Positions 9,111-17,008 of a stretch of 23,764 nucleotides of DNA are shown one piece after another. Source of the DNA: Welwitschia mirabilis. Lineage: Eukaryota; Gnetophyta; Gnetopsida; Welwitschiales. Each line of letters begins with the position of its first letter. Position 1 is the stretch's first letter. The stretch spans positions 221,543,473-221,567,236 of the forward strand of contig JBOZIK010000001.1 in NCBI GenBank assembly GCA_051453625.1, written 5' to 3'. The notes under the pieces are model-generated. The model worked only from the letters and a program-made list of their open reading frames with translations, did not search any database and was not told the DNA's origin. A program made the position numbers and the translations under genes.

Positions 9111-9274
9111 ATCTTGAGAATAAATGAACTAATAGGTTTTTAGTACTTAGAAGTTCACCATTTTAGTTCCATCTTTCGACTTACAAGTAATTTAACATCT
9201 TCTGCACAAAATACATAAAATTTATTATATAGAAAACATTAGTTTGACATTAATTAGCAAAACATAATCTAATA

Positions 9275-9279
9275 ATATG
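9275..9279. repeat. target-site duplication ATATG, right copy
   Basis: Identical to 819-823 and directly adjacent to the right LTR end. Confidence 0.9.
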
Positions 9280-10047
9280 TCCTTTATTTTAAGAATTTTT
9301 AATCACATTGAGTATCTAGTATTAACATTTTCTTCCAATAGAACTAAATGTATTATTTTATGAAGAAATTATTGTTGCACTACTAGTAAGCATTCATAGC
9401 TCTAATGTAGTTGATTATGTCATAAGTAGATCATTAGAGCTACATTACTAGTGAGTGTCCATAGTCCTACTGTAATTAAATAAATTCAATTAAGTGATTT
9501 AAAAAATATGCTTTTGGAGAAGAGATATTAAATTTTTATTTTTATTATTCTTTACATTTTCATTTTTATGCACAGAATAGGGGTTGCTGACTCATTAGCC
9601 TTATTAGAAAATATCTTATCCTCATAAAAATTCTTTGTACATAATGAATATAATGTAAAGGTAGATTCCACCTTTTCATTGATATTTTCCAAAATCAAAG
9701 AGCTTAAGTGAATGTAACTTTAACAATCATACACAAAATTAGCATAATGTTTTTTTTTTTTAAAAACCATAAGTATACTTAATCATAATTGTTGCTTGAG
9801 ATAATAACAAGATCACTTATTATTGATTTTCATTAAAATCCATTAACTTGGGTTTGTAAGTCTTATGAATTTATAATTGAATGACTTGGGGGATGAATGG
9901 TTCATCAACTTAATGGAATTATTGGAAACAGAATGGGTGAATGAAGGGGCTTAAAGGGATGATCCAATAAGTAGTAATTCTTTGGAATTTCTATGAAAAA
10001 AATACCTTTGGGTAATACTTATTCTCTTGTAAAATGAGTTCACCAAT
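9280..10047. other. AT-rich sequence, no gene, contains a hairpin repeat
   Basis: No reading frame or domain is recognisable. It holds the inverted repeat at 9376-9460 and a T run near 9750. The relic of Gypsy pol (10048-10790) would continue into this region in its own direction, but I see no reverse transcriptase motif here. Confidence 0.5.
9376..9460. repeat. imperfect inverted repeat (hairpin)
   Basis: Left arm 9382-9407 begins ACTAGTAA and ends TAGCTCTAATG. Right arm 9432-9452 is its reverse complement (CATTAGAGCTA...TTACTAGT) apart from a five-base bulge in the left arm. The loop is about 24 bases. Pairing weakens outward through GCACT/AGTGAGTG. A weaker direct repeat of ACTAGT..CATAG..CTGTAATT follows at 9447-9477. 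It could be a small MITE-like element or a hairpin RNA source. No flanking target duplication was found. Confidence 0.6.
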
Positions 10048-10790
10048 TCATGTTTGTAATATCAAAAGTTTATTCATGGGTATGACAAAAAGAAGACTTA
10101 AAAACATTGTGATTATTGGGTTTAAAGTGAAAAATTGAGAATTAAGTGATAACATAGAATATAGAACATTTGTATTAAAAGAATCTGCACACAAGTTAAA
10201 AAATTTAGATAAAATAGTGGAGGTGCAATTAGTAAAGTTCAAACATCCAAATTCAAATGTGGTCCAACCTATGGTATTTTTATGCTTTTCTAAAATATGA
10301 TATAAAATAGTTTTCTTAAAAGGATATTCAATAGAATTAGAACAAATATGTTCTACAATTTTACAAGGTAATTCCAAAACATTAAAAGAGTAGTTGCCAT
10401 GATCAATATTAGATTCCAAATCAAAGAATAGAGAAGAGGATGAAAGATTTAGCTCATGAGGATAACATTTAGAGTCATAATTCTTGTTTAAAAAAATAAC
10501 TTCATTAAGGTTACTTAGTAATTTCATTAAGTTGAAAATATTCAAGTTCATAGTCATGTTTCCAAATAATATTTTCATTTAACCATTTCTACAATTAATA
10601 AGAGATTGAATGTTGTAAGTAAATGTATTCCTAAAATGATTGAAACTAAATTATTTTTCATTGTTTTAATTTCTAAAATAATGAAGTCTACTAGGAAATA
10701 GTAATTACCTACTCAGACTATCACATCTTCAACTATTCCTAATGATGACTTCAAAGAATTATTAGCCAATTGCAATTGAACTTTAGTATT
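10048..10790 (-). pseudogene. Gypsy (Athila/Tat-like) protease and linker relic
   Basis: On the minus strand from about 10785 the sequence reads VQLQLANNSLKSSLGIVEDV, then (after a TGA) VGNYYFLVDFIILE and SIILGIHLLTTFNLLLIV. A frame change then leads to MKILFGNMTMNLNIFNLMK (from 10578). This order matches the retropepsin-like end and following linker of Gypsy polyproteins as I know them (IVEDVLV, FPVDFVVLD, ILGRPFL, FGNMT). The linker stays open to 10048 and includes HILEKHKNTIGW, resembling the stretch just before Gypsy reverse transcriptase. No reverse transcriptase follows. It is a truncated, frameshifted fossil and unrelated to the Copia element beside it. Confidence 0.7.
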
Positions 10791-10799
10791 TTTGTAACA

Positions 10800-11130
10800 A
10801 TCTTAAAACATTATTATTGGAATACTTATCTGTTAGTATAATTTTATTGTCTATTAAGCATTGTAATAACTATTTAAAGGGTGCAACCTTTGTAGAATAA
10901 CTGTTTATTAAAAATTCATGTCATTTTATTATGGTTAAACAAGAGGTTTTAGAAGGTGACAAGCATGCATGTGATTTACATAGAAATACTAAATCCTTGA
11001 CAAACTGATCTAACCTCCTAGTGATCCCACAAACTAGACCTTGAAGGTAGTATGATCTAGTTGAAATCCCTACCAAAGACCCTACATTCAACATAATGGA
11101 ATTTCAAGTCTATAGTAAAGTGTCATAATA
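10800..11130. other. unassigned sequence before an LTR end
   Basis: No coding pattern. The left boundary of the LTR that ends at 11368 may lie here, but I could not fix a TG start or a matching target duplication. Confidence 0.4.
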
Positions 11131-11140
11131 AAAATGAGTA

Positions 11141-11322
11141 TCGTCCTCTCTATGAACCTCTTATCATTTATTCTTTTAATCAAGGTTTTTCTCTTCTTTT
11201 AGTCATATCTATTTATTATATGATATTTTTATTATCTTCTCTATGAACCTCTTACCGTCCATTCTTTTAATAAAGATTTTGTTCTTCTTTTAGTCATTTT
11301 TATTTATTGCAAACTATTCATT
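11141..11322 (+). repeat. two tandem copies of a ~91-bp unit in an LTR
   Basis: The string TATGAACCTCTTA with the following ATTCTTTTAAT..AA and TCTTCTTTTAGTCAT occurs at 11151 and again at 11242, a 91-base period. The second copy contains AATAAA, a possible polyadenylation signal, which fits an LTR R region just before the end at 11368. Confidence 0.7.
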
Positions 11323-11382
11323 CCTTTTCTATTTTAAATTTAATCAAAAAAAATTTAGATATGTTACAATTGGTATCAGAGC
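11300..11382 (+). mobile_element. LTR 3' end plus tRNA-iMet primer site, plus strand
   Basis: GTTACA (ending 11368) is followed after AT by a perfect TGGTATCAGAGC at 11371-11382. An LTR ending in CA two bases before an exact initiator tRNA-Met primer site marks the 5' LTR of a second, plus-strand retroelement, whose interior should lie to the right. No gag or pol can be read on the plus strand beyond it, and no second copy of this LTR occurs in the window. It is therefore a truncated, nested or non-autonomous element. Confidence 0.7.
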
Positions 11383-11554
11383 AAACTTATCCATATAAAC
11401 ATGTAAAATCTTTTTTGAAAAATATGGAATTCCATTAAAACTTCTAATAACTAGTATAACCAAAATGAAGTAGTCTATAGAAAAAGAAACTAGGAGATAA
11501 TAAATATACCATGGGGCGTAAGATTAAAAAAGATAAACAAGACAACGAAAATCA

Positions 11555-12004
11555 CTAAGGATTATTTTTTAGGGAAGAAGAAGCCCTAGGTAAAGGATCA
11601 AGTGGGTTTGGAAGAATCTCACCATCTTCATGATCAAGCAGTAAGCAATTCAAGGTAACTAACTTATTATAATAATGATTTAACAAATTTACAATACATT
11701 TCAAAAAGTTTTCAAGGTGTTCTTTAAAGACCCGATAGTGATGATAAAAGGCACAAAGGTCCTCCTTCATAATGGCTAACCATTCAAGAGAATGATTAAG
11801 AACTTACTTCAAATGAGTAGTATGGGATTCCTTTTACACCAAAGTGAGGACAGTAGCCTCTATTTGAGCCTATTTACCCTAAAGAAAATGATTCTCTAGA
11901 TACATAGAGTCTAGCTTCATCTACAAAAGGAAAAAACCATCAAATACCATATGTTATTATTAGGCACAGAAAGAAGAAAATATCTATATAAGTTTTGACT
12001 TACC
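11555..12004 (-). pseudogene. 3' part of an unrecognised intron-containing gene (two exons)
   Basis: The upstream exon ends at 12004 with ...QHKKYQLESTKLYLQMLK and a perfect donor GTAAGT (11998-12003). The intron is 83 bases and ends TTTTGTAG at 11921. The last exon (11920-11555) continues in phase 0: MKLDSMYLENHFL, four in-frame stops, then SLEWLAIMKEDLCAFYHHY and VFKEHLENFLKCIVNLLN, ending ..EILPNPLDPLPRASSSL and a stop at 11555. It is helical and Leu/Lys/Glu-rich, so coiled-coil-like. The stops are TAG/TAA where Gln would fit, again single C-to-T changes. I do not recognise the family. Correct splice phase across the intron argues that it was a real gene. Confidence 0.6.
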
Positions 12005-12400
12005 TTCAACATTTGAAGGTACAATTTGGTGGATTCTAACTGATACTTCTTGTGTTGTAATATGTAATGTACTACCTCCAATTCATTAATAATTAACTCA
12101 CAATTTTAAAGGATAATATCTGAAAATGGATCTAAGGGATGATATGCTAAAACTTCACTCAAAAGAACAAAGGGAAAATCCTCATTGAAGTTATAGTCCT
12201 ATCATTCACATAGAATAAATACATCACCCTGATGAGAGCATTTAGTAGCCTATTGGATAAGGCATAAATCTTTAGAACAAATTCTAAAATGATTGCAAGA
12301 AGAATCTTATGAAGATTGAGAGAAGTGGAAGGAACTAGTGTTGAGGGAATCAAAAAGAAGGATGAGGAGTTACAAATAAAATAGAGGATTGTACTCTAAC
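12005..12400 (-). pseudogene. internal coding block of the same unrecognised gene
   Basis: Read on the minus strand into the exon above, one frame gives SSCNHFRICSKDLCLIQ, stop, ATKCSHQGDVFILCE, two stops, DYNFNEDFPFVLLSEVLAY, HPLDPFSDIIL, stop, and then ELIINELEVVHYILQHKK. Cys and His residues near the start (C-x2-H-x3-C, then C-x-H) could be a small zinc site, but this is speculation. The uninterrupted amphipathic pattern and the join to the next exon support a common gene. The 64-residue open frame 12159-12353 on the same strand is an alternative frame and is not favoured. Confidence 0.5.
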
Positions 12401-12539
12401 TGATATGAAAACATTTTTTGAATCTAAGAAGGGATTGGTAGGAAAATCTAACAATCTACATAAAAGTATCAAAATTGATCACCATGCTAAGGTGATCCTC
12501 TTCCAACTTACTTAAGAAAGGAATCATTAATCCTGATAA

Positions 12540-14150
12540 AGAAGACAATCTAGTAAGATCACTTACTTCGGCCCTAGAATGAATACTCTTATATTTGTCC
12601 ATACTCATATTTCCCTTCTCCTATAGAGGGGTAGGAGAAGGAAGACAAGTGTCCTTTTGTAACAAAGTAAGAGTTGGTATGAAACCACTTCAAAAGGGAT
12701 GACCAATAAAGAAGTTAAAAAATGAAGAAAATATTACCTTTACTCAATGCTTGAACGTTTGAGGGATGATTAATGGAGAGCATACCTCCCCTTTATCAAC
12801 ATAAAAAAAAGTAGAAATGGAAGCAGGATTTTGTAATAGGAGAGTCTTCTCCTTTTTCTTTGAATGCAAATTTTTGAAGGATGTATCTTTGTGCATTTTC
12901 ATTTGTAACCATACTAATAAAAACAATAATAGGCAAGCAATAACAATGGCTTTTGCAAAAGGTAAAAGAAGTAATTACCTGATCTGAATATACTCCACTT
13001 GTTAAAGAATAATAAATGTCACTTATTATTAGAAAAAAGAATGTAATCGATAAGGATCAACCTCAAGAAGAGACTCTAGAGGCATTTACAACTTGAGAAG
13101 GGAGATTAATCTATTTAATGTTCTCAAACTGGTCTGCATCACAAAAAGCAAAATAAAGAAAAAGAAGGATGTTTTTACAATTTAAATAACTAGAGTCAGA
13201 GTTTTGCTTTACCTTAATCAATTGAAAAGCTAGTTCAAAATAAATACTTTAATTTCAATCAAATGAATCTTTGCCATCCCAAGCCATAAATAAAAGGTAA
13301 ATAGCATATTTAAAAAGCTGATATGAATGAAAATAAAGGAAGACCCTAATTACTATAAGAAGTTATAATGAAACATAATAAGAAATAGAAATCACATTAA
13401 TAGAAATACCATGATAGCTCTAATGATGAATTTGATGATTAACAAGATCAAAGAAAATAGTTTAAAAGAAATTCAAGGCCTGTAACTCATAAATGAAGAC
13501 CAAATGAGCTTAAAAAATTCATCTAAAAGACCAAAAGCACTCTTTGTAGTTTGAGGAGTTATGAAAAGTAGATCAATTTTAGGATGCTAAAAGTTATGAT
13601 CAACACCATCATATGTAGCATACATGGAACTCAAGATAAGAAAGACCTTAGGCAAATGTAGGTTAAAATTTTGAAAGAAAAGTAGATTTAAAATATTAGA
13701 GCTAAGTATTCACCCAAATTCAAGATTATTTAATATGTTATATACCTCATCATTAGCAAATCTAAGGTTAAAATTTAACCATCTAATATAAGGAAATAAC
13801 TTGAGAACCATACCTTTAAATAGTATAAAAATGAGCTTGGTTGAAGAATGAAGAAAGAACAAAGACGTAAAGTAAATAACCTAAAGAAAGAAAAGNNNNN
13901 NNNNNNNNNNNNNNNNNNNNNNNNNNNNNNNNNNNNNNNNNNNNNNNNNNNNNNNNNNNNNNNNNNNNNNNNNNNNNNNNNNNNNNNNNNNNNNNAAGCA
14001 ACGGTGAAGAAAAGGTAAATAAGTAAAGCAAATAACATAAAAAAGGCAAAAAAATAGATGTATACAAGAAGATAATATAAATGGAAGATAATTCCAAAAT
14101 AATAAAGACAAAAAGTAAAAAGCACTTACCTCTTGACTACATAGTGAAAA
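12540..14150 (-). pseudogene. upstream exons of the same gene, poorly resolved
   Basis: Several donor-like sites appear on the minus strand (GTAAGT at 12566 and 14129, GTAATA near 12739, GTAATT near 12978, GTAAAG near 13213, GTATGG near 13812). Exon-like pieces lie between them, for example MSMDKYKSIHSRAE ending at the donor near 12567, and a Lys-rich piece with KKKEKTLLLQNPASIS at 12744-12926. A 100-N gap (13896-13995) breaks the 5' part, and sequence on its two sides is similar (GTAAAG.AAATAAC), so the gap may hide overlapping contig ends. The exon chain cannot be assembled by eye. The long frames with many Phe/Tyr at 13775-14125 are AT-rich chance readings. Confidence 0.35.
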
Positions 14151-14184
14151 GTGAAAATGATAGGTTAAAATGGACTTCTAACCC

Positions 14185-14193
14185 CTATTTAAA
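14185..14193 (-). promoter_or_regulatory. TATA-like box for the minus-strand gene
   Basis: The minus strand reads CCTTTAAATAGGGG, close to the plant TATA consensus. It lies about 60 bases upstream of the first donor-like site (GTCAAGAG followed by GTAAGT, 14124-14129). It would launch transcription leftward through the decayed exons. Confidence 0.4.
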
Positions 14194-14349
14194 GGAAAAG
14201 GAAAAGAATCTTTTATACTTACTAACTTGACATCAGAGGTACTAGTGATGTGATAAATAACTAGACCTTCAATGGAATCAACAATGTAATGAAGAGAGAG
14301 AAAATGATGGAGACAAATTAAAAGGAAATAGAAATGAATCAAGTGGAAT
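14194..14349. other. short unassigned spacer
   Basis: Purine-rich sequence between the putative promoter and the 101-bp array. No feature recognised. Confidence 0.4.
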
Positions 14350-14709
14350 CAACTAAAGCTAAAAAAGGGAAACTATTCTTATAAGGGGATGTCACACTAC
14401 TGACTAAATAGCCTAATCTCATCACAAAGATAAGAAATGGGCATCTAAGTAGTCTTCAAAGTAGAATGTAGAATCAAACTTATAAGGGGACATCACACTA
14501 CTGACTGAATAGCTTGATTTCATCATATAGTTAAGTAGTGATTACCTAAGTAGTTTTCAAAGTAGAAGTAGGAACCAGTATTATAAGGGCATGCCACACT
14601 ACTGACTAGACATTCTAATTTCATAGTGAAGTTAGCTAGTGTCTATTTAAGTAGTTTCTAAAGTAAAAGGGAAAACTAATCTCATAAGGGAATGTCACAC
14701 TACTAGTTG
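14350..14709. repeat. 101-bp tandem array, about 3.5 copies
   Basis: The landmark (T/C)(T/C)ATAAGGG followed by (A/G)TG/CATCACACTACT recurs at 14379, 14480, 14581 and 14682, an exact 101-base period. Within each unit, CTAAGTAGT.TTCAAAGTAGAA sits at the end. A partial first copy extends back to about 14350, and the last copy is cut after about 28 bases, at the CACTA terminus at 14710. Copies differ by roughly 15-25 percent, so the array is old. Confidence 0.85.
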
Positions 14710-14890
14710 CACTACAAGGAAATTAGGCTTTTAAGACATTTTTTAAATAAACGCCTTAATTGCAGCAAGGCATTTATTCTTAATAAGCACCTTGAATAAA
14801 AACATTAATAATATTTTAAGGTGGTTTTATGATAAACGCCGTAAAAGCTCATGTAGAAACTCTTTTAAGGCATTTAATGGAATAAACCCG
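14710..14890 (+). mobile_element. CACTA-type transposon terminus with subterminal repeats
   Basis: CACTACAAGGAAATTAGGC at 14710 is a near-perfect plant CACTA (En/Spm) terminal sequence (commonly CACTACAAGAAAA). Inside it are short subterminal repeats in both orientations: ATAAACGCC at 14747 and 14832, AAGGCATTTA at 14767 and 14868, and TTTTAAGG near 14814 and 14862. Such repeats bind the transposase. The three bases outside are TTG, the candidate target duplication. The opposite end (..CTTGTAGTG plus TTG) was not found to the right, so the element is truncated or extends beyond the window. Confidence 0.75.
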
Positions 14891-15102
14891 CACGCGTGAC
14901 CTTCCAAAGAATAAAACAAAGAAAACACGAGTCTTCATCAAAACAGTGGTAAGTCATGCGCACATTCTTGCAAATTTGACAGGGGTGTGAGGCTTCATTT
15001 CTACCCTAATGGTTTTTCGCAATGACATATTCTGTGTCGTAAATTTTGCAGTTAACAGCCTCTTCTGCTTTACTCTATGGCTTTCTTGGTTTATGATTTC
15101 AG

Positions 15103-15217
15103 AGGCATTGGTGAGGGCTAGGATCCAAGGAAAGTGACCTCTGAGCATCAATTAAGAGAAGGATATATTCTAACACCCTTGGTGATGTGGCATCATCACT
15201 ATTATTCCAAGGGACAG
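15103..15217 (+). pseudogene. exon-like fragment, family not recognised
   Basis: A pyrimidine-rich tract ending TTTCAG precedes it and CAG/GTATCA follows it, so both splice sites are visible. One frame reads GIGEG, stop (TAG, Trp-compatible), DPRKVTSEHQLREGYIL and then TPLVMWHHHYYSKGQ, with a cluster of aromatic and His residues that looks like real protein. It lies about 390 bases inside the CACTA end, on the plus strand. It could be an exon of a captured host gene or of the transposon itself. I cannot name it. Confidence 0.4.
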
Positions 15218-16192
15218 GTATCATCCACTTTCTCTTTCTCTCTAAAGACAAAACATGGTTGTAAGAAATTTTGTAATATCTTATTTCTTTTGGAGAATCC
15301 TTGCATTTTGTTTTCTACTCAAGATGTTTGTGACTATATTTTGAATTGAAAAATGAAATGCTTACAACCTTCTTGTTTTATGCTTCAAATATCTTTATGT
15401 GTTGCCTAACCAGTGAATGCGATTGCAATTTTTTTGAATAATCTAGAAGCTGGTGGTTGTTATATAGGGCCTTTTTAAATTTTCGAGCCAGTAATACAAT
15501 CATAATCAATTAGGGAAAATCTTCCAAAAATGGTTTACATCAGACCTCCCAAAAATGTTCTATCTTAAATGGAAGTTCTCGAGATGTGGGAGAAACTCTC
15601 CAACAAAACACTATAGAAAACTCACTTGAGCACTGAAGATTTCTTAGCTGGAATGAAAGGTGCATAATTATCCACATGATTCTTTGTGTTTTCTGTAACA
15701 ATCTCTTAAATTATTAGTGATTGTTTGATACTTATGACTGGCAAGAACAACTTTGGAATCTCATGGTATTTTTCTCTCTATTAATATTTTCAGTTATCTG
15801 TAATTATTATGCAAAACAACCTTATGAACATCAAGTGACATAGTGCACTTTTACTAGATGTTTTACAAAGGAGATCCCTGCAACTTCAAGATCGGATAAG
15901 AAGGGAGGAAAGTGAGTGATCTCTACTTAAAAGTTAACTATACAAATGCACCATTACATCAAACTTTACCTGCAAACTGTTAATCATGCTTGTCACTCTT
16001 ACAACTCATGTAACTGTAAATGCTTCCTTCTTTCTTCCAAAGATCTTTACTGTAAATGAGAAATAACAAGTAAGATTTAAGCTTTAACATTTGTAGTTTA
16101 GCCTCTTTTATTTTGATTATTTCTCAAGTCTTTTCAAAGTCTTTTTGAAAGACAACTACAATCCTCTCTTACCATACCATTTATCGAGCTGC
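15218..16192 (+). other. intron-like / unassigned sequence
   Basis: T-rich plus-strand sequence of intron character, with one small exon-like piece: after TAG at 15855-15857, ATGTTTTACAAAGGAGATCC runs to GGAGGAAA/GTGAGT near 15910 (MFYKGDPCNFKIG then a stop). There is no longer frame. Confidence 0.35.
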
Positions 16193-16908
16193 GAGTATGG
16201 GAGAACCACGGTTAGATTAGGTGAAAGACTTTTCTTTTTCTAAAACTTCATAGCTTTCTAATCATCATAGATGACTATTACAAGCACTATAAAATATGTA
16301 TAACTATATGATAGCATTATGGTTTTTGTTTTCCTATGATCTAGCTCTTCTATTGAAGATCAATGTCTCTATCTATATCAAGGTAGCGAGAAATTCAGTC
16401 TTCCTTAATAAAGAGTAAGTAGGATGTAAGTGTCTAATATTTTTTTATCTTCAATGATATTCCTTGGTTGATTATTGTATTTATGGATCATTTGAGTTAC
16501 GATGAAATGGTTATTTTTAACTTCATTTTGAGTCTTCCTTTACTCATGCTCATTTCCCAAGCTATTGGAGTTGAAGAAAATGGTAATGTTGGATTAGTAT
16601 AGGTTTGAATAGGATTTTTTATCATGTTGAACATCCTCTTCTCTTCTCACTCCTTCCCTATTTCTCAGCATCTTATATTTGTTTCTTTTGGGGTTCCGTC
16701 TATAAAACCCAATTAAAAAAAGCACAGATTAAGTTTCTTGAAGAAGTCTATACACAACTGATTACTACAGTCTATATATAATTGGTAATCATTATAGTGT
16801 CAATTTTTTTCCTATGATACACTCACTAATATTTAATAACTGGGATTATGTAATAATGCTTTTTCTTAAGTATGTTTTTAACCATTACCAAGATAACTGT
16901 GGCCTTCC
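16193..16908. repeat. repeat family copy A (second half of unit only)
   Basis: Matches 17654-18366 and 23056-23574 over its whole length, with landmarks such as AAAGAC.TTTCTTTTTCTAAAAC, GACTATTACAAGCACTATAAAAT and GGTTATTTTTAAC.TCATTTTGAGTC. It is cut by a 100-N gap (16909-17008), after which copy B starts. Confidence 0.85.
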
Positions 16909-17008
16909 NNNNNNNNNNNNNNNNNNNNNNNNNNNNNNNNNNNNNNNNNNNNNNNNNNNNNNNNNNNNNNNNNNNNNNNNNNNNNNNNNNNNNNNNNNNN
17001 NNNNNNNN

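Larger units (their letters stand above)
824..9274 (-). mobile_element. internally deleted SIRE/Maximus-like Copia LTR retrotransposon
   Basis: A full insertion read on the minus strand. Two long direct repeats (7185-9274 and 824-2420) begin TGTTGG (degraded to TATTAG in the 5' copy) and end CCTATCA in element orientation, and are flanked by the 5-bp duplication ATATG. Inside lie, in order: a tRNA-iMet primer site, gag with a CCHC knuckle, the start of a protease domain, an extra ORF, and a polypurine tract. The LTR string near 841-855 (CTAGAGGGGGGTGAATAG) is, from memory, typical of SIRE/Maximus LTRs, and that lineage is known for an additional ORF before the 3' LTR. No integrase, reverse transcriptase or RNase H sequence is recognisable between 4735 and 4211, so the element could move only with help. 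Every coding part carries stops, so it is dead as well as deleted. True length is shorter than the coordinates suggest, because five 100-N gaps have duplicated flanks. Confidence 0.9.
7185..9274 (-). repeat. 5' LTR of the Copia element
   Basis: Matches 824-2420. Its inner end is CCTATCA beside the primer site. Its outer end is degraded to TATTAG (normally TGTTGG). It contains three 100-N gaps (7483-7582, 7840-7939, 8784-8883), each flanked by repeated sequence: 7363-7482 with 7583-7701, 7788-7839 with 7940-7991 (one mismatch), and 8730-8783 with 8884-8937 (54 identical bases). Real length is therefore several hundred bases less than the 2090 assembled, close to the 1.6 kb of the other LTR. 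U3 (about 8430-9110) carries the GGTCGACC-type motif array upstream of a TATA box at 8293-8300. Confidence 0.92.

Noticed and set aside
13775-14125. Phe/Tyr/Leu-rich membrane-like frames on the minus strand
   Set aside because: Three overlapping frames of the same A/T-rich stretch with a gap in the middle. Hydrophobicity follows from T-rich codons, not from a protein family.
14394-14730. Repeat units of the 101-bp array as derived CACTA termini
   Set aside because: CACTACTGACTAAATAGCCT and the CACTA end agree at about 13 of 20 positions, but the spacing from the last unit to 14710 is out of register and subterminal repeats are absent in the array.
14954-15151. Minus-strand 65-residue frame
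   Set aside because: No homology that I recognise, and the plus strand of the same area has both splice sites and a better protein-like frame at 15103-15217.
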